Shown: positions 14,178 through 22,546 of the stretch, one piece after another
Position numbering within the stretch: the stretch's first letter is position 1
Layout of the letters: the number at the start of each line of letters is the position of its first letter
Assembly (NCBI GenBank): GCA_019120275.1
Contig: DWVL01000032.1
Location: forward strand, 1-41,628
Length of the DNA stretch: 41,628 nt
From: Candidatus Mediterraneibacter excrementavium
GTDB taxonomy: Bacteria; Bacillota; Clostridia; Lachnospirales; Lachnospiraceae
Direction of reading: 5' to 3'
Position numbers and translations under genes: made by a program
The notes under the pieces: model-generated
Told to the model about the DNA's origin: nothing
Seen by the model: the letters and a program-made list of their open reading frames with translations, nothing else
Databases searched by the model: none

Positions 14178-15476
14178 TTATCTTAGTTTTGCATTGGGGT
14201 AGATCTGCTGCATTTTTTCATCGTCAAAGTTTTCATCGATAAGCTGTTCCCAGCCGTTTTCTGCCGCTGCGCCGCCCGCGCGCTGATCGTAGCGGACCAG
14301 TGCTGCGGACGAGACGATGATATCTGCGGTCATGAATACAACCAGGATCCATGTGGCGACATATCCGGCGATCTTCGGGATGCGTTCGATCCATCCGGAA
14401 AAATAAGGATAGAGCAGTTTGATCCAGACGACTGCCGCAATCCCCCAGAAGAAACAGTAGAGCAGATTGACCCTGCCTCCCAGGTTGAACGGCATTTTGC
14501 TGTAATCCCAGAAGACCTGGCCGAACACGAGCTCGGTAAACACACTGCACACATATTCATAGGCGCCGCCGAGAAAAGCTCCGACAAGGAAAATGTGCCG
14601 GTCCGGCTTGTCCCGGTCTTTGTAGAGGAGTGTTGTGGCCAGGGTAATGGCCAGGCCCCATACGATGCTGAACGGCCCCCATACAAGGCTGCTGCGGCTC
14701 ATCCACACACCGCCTGTGATCCGGCAGAAGATGGTCTCAGTCAGGTCTCCGAGAAGGGCGCCGATGAGGAACAGCCAGAACAGTTTATAGAATCCGCAGC
14801 CTTCTGCGAATCTTCCCTCTTTTATGATCTCTTCAGATGCCTCTTCGATGGCGGGATAGGCCTTTGCCATACGCCGGTCCACATATTCCACGATCCGGCG
14901 GGCGGTCCGGTATACTGCGGTGATCAGCTTCCCGTGACTTTTTTGCTTTCCGGTTTTTGCGCGGTGCAGATGCAGGAGCGCGGCCAGGGAGACAGCAGAG
15001 TCGATTATAAGAAAAGCGGTAAGGGTCCATACGATGACGGCAGGCACCGGTTTCGGGATAAACTCATAGAGAAACAGGAAAAACGTATTGCCGTACCTGA
15101 CGGCAGCGGCGCCGAGTATTGCCCACAGCAGGGTGTACTGAATGCAGATATATCCGTCGAAATTCCATTTCTTATGAGAATAATCCCACCATTTATGCCG
15201 GTTCAGGCGTTCCAGGATCTTACCTGTGTACCATTCGGTGACGGTTGCCTCGATGCCGCAGCCGATCAGCAGAAAGACCGGGTTGCTGACCAGGTCGGAA
15301 AGAGTGATCTGCATAATGGCTGCGGCGATGCCATAGACCGGACAGAACGGTCCGGTGGAAAATCCCCGGTTGGTGAAACGCCGGTTTTTGATCGAACCGA
15401 CCATAGCTTCGATCACCCAGCCGAAGAAGGAATAAATGAGAAAGAGCCAGAGAAGTTCCGTGATTGTAAGTCTCAT
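14178..15476 (-). CDS. CmpB-family putative ABC transporter permease with duplicated domain
   Basis: A 432-residue integral membrane protein of the family annotated as putative ABC-transporter type IV permease (CmpB). The N-terminal half (LLWLFLIYSFFGWVIE..., GPFCPVYGIAA, IGCGIEATVTEWYTGK, WWDYS) is repeated in the C-terminal half (LFWLFLIGALLGDLTE..., WGPFSIVWGLA, GGAYEYVCSVFTELVF, FWDYS), so it looks like an internal duplication. A basic cytoplasmic linker spans about 200-250. No ATPase partner is adjacent. The start at 15476 is chosen because AGGA lies 6 bases upstream and the signature begins at once; a longer reading to 15599 lacks a ribosome site. Transport function is unproven. Confidence 0.8.
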   Translation of the reverse strand: MRLTITELLWLFLIYSFFGWVIEAMVGSIKNRRFTNRGFSTGPFCPVYGIAAAIMQITLSDLVSNPVFLLIGCGIEATVTEWYTGKILERLNRHKWWDYSHKKWNFDGYICIQYTLLWAILGAAAVRYGNTFFLFLYEFIPKPVPAVIVWTLTAFLIIDSAVSLAALLHLHRAKTGKQKSHGKLITAVYRTARRIVEYVDRRMAKAYPAIEEASEEIIKEGRFAEGCGFYKLFWLFLIGALLGDLTETIFCRITGGVWMSRSSLVWGPFSIVWGLAITLATTLLYKDRDKPDRHIFLVGAFLGGAYEYVCSVFTELVFGQVFWDYSKMPFNLGGRVNLLYCFFWGIAAVVWIKLLYPYFSGWIERIPKIAGYVATWILVVFMTADIIVSSAALVRYDQRAGGAAAENGWEQLIDENFDDEKMQQIYPNAKLR

Positions 15477-15691
15477 AGTTATCCTGTGTATGCCTCCTGT
15501 AATAGAATATTTTCTGTAAAATGTAAAAACATAGTACCACAGGGAGGCCGGCATGACAACACGGGTGCCGGAAGAAGCCAGGAAAGGTTTTACGTACATT
15601 TAACATTTTTAACATCCTATCTGCCGATTCTGTGTTATACAATAGACAACATAATACCCGGGGATATCCCGGTACAGCGAAAGGAAACCGT

Positions 15692-17065
15692 ATGGTAAAG
15701 ATTTATGTAGTAGATACGAATGTCCTTCTGCAGGCGCCTTATGCGCTGGAGAGCTTTGAGGATAATCAGGTTGTGCTGCCGATGATCGTTCTGGAGGAGC
15801 TTGATCATTTTAAGAAGGCGGAGGGAGAGATCGGCGCCAATGCCCGCCGGGTGATCCGCTGTCTGGAACAGCTTCGTTTAAAAGGCGATCTGATCGTCGG
15901 TGTATCCCTGGAAAGCGGCGGAACTGTCCGTGTGGAAAAGAATTATGTCAATATTACCCTGCCGGAGGATCTGTCGGATGAGTCGGCGGATAACCGGATC
16001 CTCCGGGTCTGTCTGGGACTGGCCGGAGCGCATGAGGAGCAGGTGATCCTGGTCACAAAGGATTTGTTGCTGCGCATTAAGGCTCAGATCCTGGGAATCT
16101 GTGCTGAAGATTTTACGACAGATCAGGTGCTGGACCATGAAAAGCAGTACAGCGGCAGATGTGAATTGTATGTGCCGGAAGAACTGTTTAAAGATTTCAA
16201 GAAAAAGGGCGTCCCTGCTGATCGGGCATATGTGACGGATGCGGAAGGGAAAAGCTATGCGCCGGAGCTGGAGGAGAACCAGTTTGTGATGCTGAAGGCG
16301 GATCAGTCTGAAAAGAAGACGCAGCTTGGAAGAGTGTCCGGGGGCGTGATCCGCAAGCTGGAGTATCGAAAAAGTTCTCCATACGGCATTACGCCGAGAA
16401 ATGCCGGCCAGTATTTTCTTCAGGAGGCGCTCATGCAGCCTGCGGACAGGGCTCCGCTGGTCATTGTCAAAGGAATGGCGGGGACTAGCAAGACATTCTA
16501 TTCACTGGCGGTAGGACTTGAGAAACTTCTGAATCATCCCACCGGGGAATACCGGAGGATCCTGGTGTGCCGGCCTAATGCCCAGTTTGATGACGATATT
16601 GGCTTTCTGCCGGGTGACGAGCAGGAGAAGATATCGCCGTTGATGCGCCCGATCATCGATAATCTGGAACAGCTTATTGATTCCAGCGAGGAGGAACGCT
16701 ACCAGGATGAGGAAGAGCTGAACGGGAAGATCGAGGAGATCTTCGCCAGAGGGATCATCCAGACAGAGGCTCTCAATTATATAAGAGGGCGGTCTATCGC
16801 CAAGACCTATCTGATCATTGACGAAGCCCAGAATACCACGCCGGATCAGATCAAGGGGATTATCACCAGAGCAGGGAAAGATACGAAGATCGTGCTGCTG
16901 GGTGACCCGAATCAGATCGACCGCCCGTTCCTTGATGAGCGGACGAATGGATTGAGCTATGCGTCCGAGCATATGAAAGGAAGTCCCCTGTGCTGGCAGA
17001 TCACGATGACGGCCGGTGAGTGCGAGCGCTCTGCGCTGGCAATGGAGGCGGTGAAGAGACTCTGA
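15692..17065 (+). CDS. PIN domain-PhoH ATPase fusion (YlaK-like)
   Basis: A 457-residue two-domain protein. The N-terminal PIN nuclease domain begins MVKIYVVDTNVLLQAP, with acidic residues including Asp8 and a conserved MIVLEELDHFKK, and extends to about residue 140. The C-terminal PhoH ATPase has Walker A KGMAGTSKTFYS, Walker B YLIIDEAQN and a sensor segment LLGDPNQID. The usual Walker A of this family is GxAGTGKT; here the G before K is S. PIN-PhoH proteins are thought to unwind and cut RNA. The start at 15692 has AAGGA 7 bases upstream. It is the first gene of an operon with an HD hydrolase, ppk and corA, overlapping the next gene by one base. Confidence 0.93.
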   Translation: MVKIYVVDTNVLLQAPYALESFEDNQVVLPMIVLEELDHFKKAEGEIGANARRVIRCLEQLRLKGDLIVGVSLESGGTVRVEKNYVNITLPEDLSDESADNRILRVCLGLAGAHEEQVILVTKDLLLRIKAQILGICAEDFTTDQVLDHEKQYSGRCELYVPEELFKDFKKKGVPADRAYVTDAEGKSYAPELEENQFVMLKADQSEKKTQLGRVSGGVIRKLEYRKSSPYGITPRNAGQYFLQEALMQPADRAPLVIVKGMAGTSKTFYSLAVGLEKLLNHPTGEYRRILVCRPNAQFDDDIGFLPGDEQEKISPLMRPIIDNLEQLIDSSEEERYQDEEELNGKIEEIFARGIIQTEALNYIRGRSIAKTYLIIDEAQNTTPDQIKGIITRAGKDTKIVLLGDPNQIDRPFLDERTNGLSYASEHMKGSPLCWQITMTAGECERSALAMEAVKRL

Positions 17066-17727
17066 TGAAGACGGATTACAAGCAGATCCGGTCAAACGAG
17101 GAGATCAACCTGCTGATCGAGAAGGGCAATGCCACGCTCAACGAACTGGGGTATACCGAGCATTCGAAGAAGCATGCGGCGAAGACGGCGGAGGCGGCAG
17201 GGCGGATCCTTAAGGAACTTGGATGTGGAAAACATAAAATAGAACTTGCAAAGATCGCCGGATACATGCATGATATAGGTAACAGCATTAATCGGCATGA
17301 CCATGCGCACAGCGGCGCGATCCTGGCTTATCAGATATTAAAGGATACGGATCTGCCGCTGAAAGATATCCTGGTGATCACTACAGCCATCGGGCATCAT
17401 GATGAGGATACCGGAACGGCAGTGGACGATGTGTCGGCCGCCCTGATCCTTGCGGATAAGACAGACGTGCGGCGCAACCGCGTGCAGAACCGGAACAAAG
17501 CGACATTTGATATTCATGACCGGGTAAACTATGCGGCATTATCTTCCAAGTTGATTATCGACAAAGAAAAGCGTATGATACAGATGGAACTTGAACTGGA
17601 TGATTCCATCTGTACGGTGATGGATTATTTTGAAATCTTTCTGAAGCGCATGATGATGTGCAGGAGAGCTGCAGAGCGGCTGAACTGCAAATTCAAACTG
17701 GTTGCGAATGGAAATAAATTATGTTAA
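17065..17727 (+). CDS. HD-domain phosphohydrolase
   Basis: A 220-residue HD-superfamily protein, with metal-binding His37, His69-Asp70 (MHDIGNSIN), His111/His112 (GHHDED) and Asp131 (LILADKTDV). The HD core covers about 30-140; the remaining 80 residues have no motif I recognise. The substrate is unknown: nucleotide, oligophosphate or signal molecules are typical for the superfamily. The ATG shares its A with the TGA of the phoH gene, and its end overlaps the region just upstream of ppk, which indicates a tight operon. Confidence 0.85.
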   Translation: MKTDYKQIRSNEEINLLIEKGNATLNELGYTEHSKKHAAKTAEAAGRILKELGCGKHKIELAKIAGYMHDIGNSINRHDHAHSGAILAYQILKDTDLPLKDILVITTAIGHHDEDTGTAVDDVSAALILADKTDVRRNRVQNRNKATFDIHDRVNYAALSSKLIIDKEKRMIQMELELDDSICTVMDYFEIFLKRMMMCRRAAERLNCKFKLVANGNKLC

Positions 17728-17744
17728 CTGCAAAGGAGAAAAGT

Positions 17745-19793
17745 ATGGAAAACATTTATATGAACAGAGAACTGTCCTGGCTGAAATTCAATGAGCGTGT
17801 TCTCGAGGAGGCGGAGAATCAGGAAGTGCCGCTGTGTGAACGAATGAATTTCGTCTCGATCTATCAGAGCAATCTGGATGAATTCTTCCGGGTGCGGGTG
17901 GGATCTCTCCAGGACCAGATGCTGGTTAATAAAAAGATCCGCGACAATAAGACGAATATGACTTCGGAGGAGCAGATTAAAGCGATCCTGAAAGAAGTGA
18001 ACCGTCTTAATAAGAGAAAGGACGCGGCCTATGAAGACCTGATGAGGAAGGTTGCAGAGTACGGCATCACGCTGGTTGATTTTAAGACCGCAAAGCCGGA
18101 AGAAAAGAAATTTCTGGAGCAGTATTTCAACCATGAGATTGTGCCTTTAAGCTCCCCGACTATCGTGGGCAAGCGGCAGCCATTCCCGTTCCTGCGCAAT
18201 CAGGAGATCTACGCGGTGGTTGTTCTGGAGACGAGAAGCGGAAAGGAAAGGATCGGAATTATTCCCTGCACCAATAATATGGTGGAACGTCTGGTTGAGA
18301 TCCCGGGCGGGGAAGGAAGATATGTCCTGTCCGAGAACATTGTGCTCCATTATATCGGTAAAGTATTCAAGGGATACAAGGTCATCGGCAAATCTCTGAT
18401 CCGCGTGGTGAGAAATGCGGATATCGATGCAGATGCGCTGTATGATGAGGATCTGGATTACCGCGAGTTCATGGCGGACCTGATGAAAGAACGCAGGAAG
18501 CTGACGCCGGTGCGCCTGGATATGTCGAGGGAGATCGATGAATCTGTGGTTGAGTCGCTCTGCAGATATCTGAAAGTGGAGCCGGAGCGGGTGTTCCGTT
18601 CTGAGGCGCCGCTGGACCTTTCCTTTATATATAAACTGCAGGATCTGCTGCGCATGCATCCGGAACTGTTCTATGAGAAGCGTGTGCCGCAGAAATCCGC
18701 GTCGTTCCGTGATGGCGAGAGTATTATAAAACAGATCGAAGAGGGCGATAAGCTGTTGTCTTATCCGTACGAATCGATCCGCCCGTTCCTGAATCTGCTC
18801 TATGAGGCGGCGGAGGATGACAATGTCCTCTCTATTAAGATGACGCTCTACCGGCTGGCAAAGCAGAGCAAGATCGTGGAGGCGCTGTGCGAGGCGGCGG
18901 AGAACGGCAAGGAAGTGGTGGTCCTTGTGGAACTGCGCGCACGGTTTGACGAGGAAAATAATATCCGGTGGTCGCGTATGCTTGAGAAAGCAGGATGTCA
19001 GATCATCTATGGACTGGAAGGATTTAAAGTGCATTCCAAGCTGTGCCTGATCACGAAGAAAGGGACAAACGGGATCGAATATATTACACAGATCGGCACC
19101 GGAAATTACAATGAAAAGACGGCCAGACTTTATACAGACCTTTCTCTGATGACGACGAATGTGGAGATTGGACTGGATGCGGCCGGAGTATTCCAGGCGC
19201 TGACAAAGGGCGAGACGGTCGAGGAGTCCGGCCATCTTCTTGTGGCGCCGAAGTGCCTGCAGAACCGTATACTGGATATGATCCAGATGGAGATCGATCA
19301 TAAGAAGAATGGTGAAGATGCTTATATCGGATTGAAACTGAATTCCCTGACAGACAAGAAGATCATCGACAAGCTTGTCGAAGCATCGGGTGCAGGGGTC
19401 CATGTGGATATGATCATCCGTGGCATAAGCTGCCTGATACCGGGTGTGGAAGGCAGGACGGATAATATCCGCATCATCAGTATTGTGGGACGTTTCCTTG
19501 AACATTCCAGGATCTATATCTTCGGATGCGGGAACAGAAGAAGATATTATATCTCTTCAGCAGATTTTATGACGAGAAATACTGTGAAACGTGTAGAAGT
19601 CGCTGCACCGGTTTATGATCCGGATATTAAAACGAGGATCCAGAAAATGTTTGATCTGATGCTCAGCGACAATAAAAAGGCAAGAACAGAAAATGCCGAT
19701 GGGGTATATGCTCTTGTGCCGTGTGAGGGTGAGCCGGTCAACTCACAGGAAATCCTTTATCAGGAGACCTATGACCGGGCGGCTTTGAGGTGA
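17745..19793 (+). CDS. ppk1: Polyphosphate kinase 1
   Basis: A 682-residue PPK1 that reversibly polymerises ATP gamma-phosphate into polyphosphate at the membrane. N-domain MNRELSWLKFNERVLEEA, the head domain with YQSNLDEFFRVRVG, and two PLD-like catalytic domains are evident. The phosphorylated His lies in KVHSKLCLIT, and the second His in EHSRIYIFG. The length matches the family (about 690). The ATG at 17745 has AAGGAG 6 bases upstream; an earlier in-frame ATG (17721) would overlap the HD gene. It is in an operon with corA, which may supply the Mg2+ that polyphosphate carries. Confidence 0.97.
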   Translation: MENIYMNRELSWLKFNERVLEEAENQEVPLCERMNFVSIYQSNLDEFFRVRVGSLQDQMLVNKKIRDNKTNMTSEEQIKAILKEVNRLNKRKDAAYEDLMRKVAEYGITLVDFKTAKPEEKKFLEQYFNHEIVPLSSPTIVGKRQPFPFLRNQEIYAVVVLETRSGKERIGIIPCTNNMVERLVEIPGGEGRYVLSENIVLHYIGKVFKGYKVIGKSLIRVVRNADIDADALYDEDLDYREFMADLMKERRKLTPVRLDMSREIDESVVESLCRYLKVEPERVFRSEAPLDLSFIYKLQDLLRMHPELFYEKRVPQKSASFRDGESIIKQIEEGDKLLSYPYESIRPFLNLLYEAAEDDNVLSIKMTLYRLAKQSKIVEALCEAAENGKEVVVLVELRARFDEENNIRWSRMLEKAGCQIIYGLEGFKVHSKLCLITKKGTNGIEYITQIGTGNYNEKTARLYTDLSLMTTNVEIGLDAAGVFQALTKGETVEESGHLLVAPKCLQNRILDMIQMEIDHKKNGEDAYIGLKLNSLTDKKIIDKLVEASGAGVHVDMIIRGISCLIPGVEGRTDNIRIISIVGRFLEHSRIYIFGCGNRRRYYISSADFMTRNTVKRVEVAAPVYDPDIKTRIQKMFDLMLSDNKKARTENADGVYALVPCEGEPVNSQEILYQETYDRAALR

Positions 19794-19797
19794 TCAG

Positions 19798-20709
19798 ATG
19801 ATTTACAGATTCGGGGACCGGCTTGTCCCTGTAACAGTTGAAGAGTGGGATGCGGATCAGTCTCCGGCGGTTTTTGTCACTGACTCCAGACATGCGGATG
19901 CGATCCTTGCGAAAGCGGGGATCATCTACGAGAATGAGATACAGGTATCAAAGATCGGATTTTGCAGGCTTGAGAATCAGCAGGACTGTATTGTCGGGAC
20001 CTTGTGCATCCCAAAACTTTTGGATGTGCTCGGAAGCAGATACCGGATGTATTTTTTCGTTAACCGCAGCAATGTGGTGATCGTGGATGACGAGGATTTC
20101 TCTGAAAGGCTGATCCGCCGGATACAGCAGAAGAAGATGCATCAGGGGGAGAATAAAGAGCGTTTTCTTTATAATTACATTTCAGAATTTATCAGCAGAG
20201 ATCTGGAGATGCTCGTGGCGTATGAGCGGAGACTGCTGCGGATGGAAGAGGATGTCAGTCAGGAACATATCAGCGGATTCCAGACGAAACTGATGCCGAT
20301 CCGGAGAGAACTTCTCAATCTGCGCAGTTACTATGATGAGATCATGGATCTGACGAAAGAACTTGAGGAAAATGAGAATGGTTTTTTCCTGAAAAAGCAT
20401 CTGAAATATTTTGGTACGCTGACGGACCGTGCGGACCGGCTGATGAGCCGGACCAGCCATCTGTTGGAATATGCTCAGCAGGTGAAAGAGGCTTATCAGG
20501 CGCAGATCGATGCGCGGCAGAACAGCAATATGCAGTTCCTGACTGTGATATCTACGATCTTCTTTCCCCTGACCCTGATCACAGGATGGTATGGAATGAA
20601 TTTCCGGGACATGCCGGGACTGGATGACGGATATCCGTTTGTAGTGATACTGAGCGTTATTGTTATTATCGGCTGCATTATTGTGTTTAAAAAGAAGCAT
20701 ATCCTGTAA
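19798..20709 (+). CDS. corA: CorA-family magnesium transporter
   Basis: A 303-residue divalent-cation channel. The N-terminal soluble alpha/beta domain is followed by long helices (about 110-250) rich in charged residues. Two C-terminal transmembrane helices follow: the first ends in the signature GMN (WYGMNF, about residue 264), the second is FVVILSVIVIIGCIIVF, with a basic KKKHIL tail. It starts 4 bases after the ppk1 stop. Closely related CorA-like proteins can prefer Co2+ or Ni2+. Confidence 0.92.
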   Translation: MIYRFGDRLVPVTVEEWDADQSPAVFVTDSRHADAILAKAGIIYENEIQVSKIGFCRLENQQDCIVGTLCIPKLLDVLGSRYRMYFFVNRSNVVIVDDEDFSERLIRRIQQKKMHQGENKERFLYNYISEFISRDLEMLVAYERRLLRMEEDVSQEHISGFQTKLMPIRRELLNLRSYYDEIMDLTKELEENENGFFLKKHLKYFGTLTDRADRLMSRTSHLLEYAQQVKEAYQAQIDARQNSNMQFLTVISTIFFPLTLITGWYGMNFRDMPGLDDGYPFVVILSVIVIIGCIIVFKKKHIL

Positions 20710-20714
20710 ATAAG

Positions 20715-20747
20715 AACGTGTCTGCAGATATTTTCAGCAGACACGTT
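20715..20747. terminator. Bidirectional terminator between corA and the XRE regulator
   Basis: An 11-bp perfect stem (20715-20725 with 20737-20747) around an 11-base loop, followed by TTTA on the plus side. It ends one base before the convergent XRE gene. Confidence 0.75.
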
Positions 20748-21122
20748 TTACATACCGAGTATTTTTCTGATGATATGCCGTTCGTCCTTTTCGGCATTTC
20801 GGAATCTTGTCAGCAGTTCAGCTTCTTCAGCGGTGAGGTAGATGCTGTCGCCGGTGCCATACATCTTTCCGGTGAGGTACGGTCCGTGTTTCTCATTGAT
20901 CACGCCGTTTCCCGTGCAAGTCTGAGTGATGAGCTGTTCCAGCGTCACATGATAAATATCCGCAATGCGGATCAGCATATCAAGATCGGGACTCCGATTT
21001 CCGGTTTCGTAATTGGAGTAAGCCTGCCGGGAAATATTGAGCATTTTCGCGATCTTTGTCTGGGTGTAATCGTGGTCGGTCCGCAGCCGTTTCAGATTGG
21101 CGGAAAGCTGTATATTTGCCAC
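20748..21122 (-). CDS. XRE-family transcriptional regulator
   Basis: A 124-residue Cro/CI-type regulator. The helix-turn-helix covers about 7-62 (LKRLRTDHDYTQTKIAKMLN then SRQAYSNYETGNRSPDLDML). The C-terminal half holds a short region with EEAELLTRFRNAEKDERHII, common in small clostridial XRE proteins. It starts with GTG at 21122; GGAGG lies 9 bases upstream. The promoter region carries inverted repeats that may be its own operator. Target genes unknown. Confidence 0.88.
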   Translation of the reverse strand: MANIQLSANLKRLRTDHDYTQTKIAKMLNISRQAYSNYETGNRSPDLDMLIRIADIYHVTLEQLITQTCTGNGVINEKHGPYLTGKMYGTGDSIYLTAEEAELLTRFRNAEKDERHIIRKILGM

Positions 21123-21137
21123 TGCTAAACACCTCCA

Positions 21138-21188
21138 TTTACAGGGAATGAATATGATCTAAATCATTATATCAATTTTTCCTGTAAA
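21138..21188 (-). promoter_or_regulatory. Promoter with possible operator upstream of the XRE gene
   Basis: A perfect TATAAT is read on the minus strand at 21166-21171; the -35 is poor. Two nested inverted repeats surround it: TTTACAGG (21138-21145) with CCTGTAAA (21181-21188), and ATGAT (21154-21158) with ATCAT (21163-21167). This fits autoregulation by the downstream XRE protein. Inference only. Confidence 0.4.
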
Positions 21189-21241
21189 CAAAGAGTTATG
21201 CAACAGAACGGAGAAATACAGAATAAAGCAACGAAATGTTG

Positions 21242-21721
21242 CTACCGAACAGCGTTCTTCCCTTCGGGAGAGTCCATGCGGCTAAGGACGCTGTTGTGGT
21301 ACAGGGGAGAAAGCGTGACGTCTTCTCCCAGCCATGACGGGGGCTGGTAGCTGAGTGCGGCGTCTTCATCCGGAAACTCGATCTCTGCGATTACAAGTCC
21401 TTTCAGATCACCTTCAAAAATATCCAGTTCCAGGGTCAGGCCATCTTCCAGGGGGATCACATACCGGCTTTTCCTGATCACCCGGCCGTCGGCTTTGGAG
21501 ATAAGGTGGCGGTAACCTTCTTCGGTCAGGGGAAGGTTATATTCCTCGCGGATCATCATTCCTTCTGATTTATAAGTGAGGATATAGTCGTCATTATCCC
21601 TGCGGACCCGCACAACAGGTGAAGTGCACAGATATCCCTGCTCAATCCTGCGTACAGGATAATCTTCCGGCCTGAACGGAAGAAGGTCCGGATCCGGCAA
21701 AAATTTGCGTTCGATTTCCAT
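21242..21721 (-). CDS. CYTH-domain (triphosphate tunnel) protein
   Basis: A 159-residue CYTH/TTM-family protein. The diagnostic N-terminal ExExK motif is EIERK (Glu2, Glu4, Lys6). Alternating basic and acidic strands follow: VRVRRDNDDYILTYK, IREEYN, LELDIFEGDL and VIAEIEFP, with acidic metal ligands. Family members act on inorganic triphosphate, thiamine triphosphate or ATP; bacterial stand-alone forms are most often tripolyphosphatases. GGAGG lies 6 bases before the ATG. It is near, but not in, the ppk1 operon. Confidence 0.88.
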   Translation of the reverse strand: MEIERKFLPDPDLLPFRPEDYPVRRIEQGYLCTSPVVRVRRDNDDYILTYKSEGMMIREEYNLPLTEEGYRHLISKADGRVIRKSRYVIPLEDGLTLELDIFEGDLKGLVIAEIEFPDEDAALSYQPPSWLGEDVTLSPLYHNSVLSRMDSPEGKNAVR

Positions 21722-21802
21722 AATGCGCCTCCTGATTTTACACAGACATTTTTATTGATACAGGTCTGACCCCTGCATCTTTTATATTATAAGAAAAAAA
21801 TG

Positions 21803-21831
21803 TGCACGTTTCCAGCGGAAAATGTTATAAT
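21803..21831 (+). promoter_or_regulatory. Extended -10 promoter of the DJ-1-like gene
   Basis: TATAAT (21826-21831) is preceded by TGT (the TGn extension). The -35 position (TGCACG at 21803-21808) is weak, consistent with an extended -10 promoter. Confidence 0.55.
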
Positions 21832-21876
21832 CCATATGTCGGGATTTTGAGAAAAAACGGTAGGAGGCTGACAGAT

Positions 21877-22428
21877 ATGAGTAAAGTATATGTATTTCTT
21901 GCAGACGGATTCGAAGAGATCGAGGGTCTGACAGTTGTTGACGTGCTGCGCCGAGCAGGTGTGGAGACGGTTACGGTATCGGTGACAGGCAGGACACAGA
22001 TCCGCGGCTCGCACGGGATCATGGTCGGGGCGGACTGTCTGTTTGAAGAAACAGATACAGAGGATGCGGATATGCTCGTTCTTCCGGGCGGCATGCCGGG
22101 CACATTGAATTTGCAGGCGCATGAGGGCCTGGAGAAGCTGCTCCTTAAGTTTGACAGTGGGAAAAAATATCTGGCTGCGATCTGTGCGGCACCCATCATC
22201 CTGAGTGGGCTGGGGATGCTGAAGGGCAGGAAGGCATGCGCTTATCCGTCGTTTGAGGATCAGCTTGACTGTGCGGAAGTACTTAAGGTGCCGGTGGTCT
22301 CTGACGGCCATATCACGACGGGGAGAGGCATGGGAGCGGCGATCCCCTTTGCCCTCCGTCTGGCAGAGATCCTGTGCGGAAAAGAGAAGTCGGAAGAAGT
22401 CGGTGCATCTATCGTTTATAATGTATAA
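21877..22428 (+). CDS. DJ-1/PfpI family protein
   Basis: A 183-residue DJ-1-superfamily protein. The nucleophile-elbow Cys is in AAICAAPIIL (about residue 103), with the partner Glu in FEEIEGLTVVD (about 15). LPGGMPG and the ending TTGRGMGAAIPFALRL are typical of the YajL/ThiJ branch. Reported activities in the family include oxidative-stress protection, chaperone and disputed deglycase functions. The start at 21877 has GGAGG 9 bases upstream; an earlier in-frame ATG lacks one. Confidence 0.92.
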   Translation: MSKVYVFLADGFEEIEGLTVVDVLRRAGVETVTVSVTGRTQIRGSHGIMVGADCLFEETDTEDADMLVLPGGMPGTLNLQAHEGLEKLLLKFDSGKKYLAAICAAPIILSGLGMLKGRKACAYPSFEDQLDCAEVLKVPVVSDGHITTGRGMGAAIPFALRLAEILCGKEKSEEVGASIVYNV

Positions 22429-22435
22429 AAAATAC

Positions 22436-22464
22436 TGGAAATATGCGGATTTATATGCTATACT
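22436..22464 (+). promoter_or_regulatory. Promoter of tig
   Basis: TGGAAA (22436-22441) and TATACT (22459-22464) with a 17-base spacer and a TGC extension before the -10. The roughly 75-base leader has short GCATGC-type hairpin potential but no terminator. Confidence 0.6.
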
Positions 22465-22546
22465 GTTTCAATGACTGCAAAGGCGTGTCCATGCAGGCGT
22501 GCAGAGGACAAGATTGACGGCCTTTGTTCATTCAAGGAGGAAGAAA

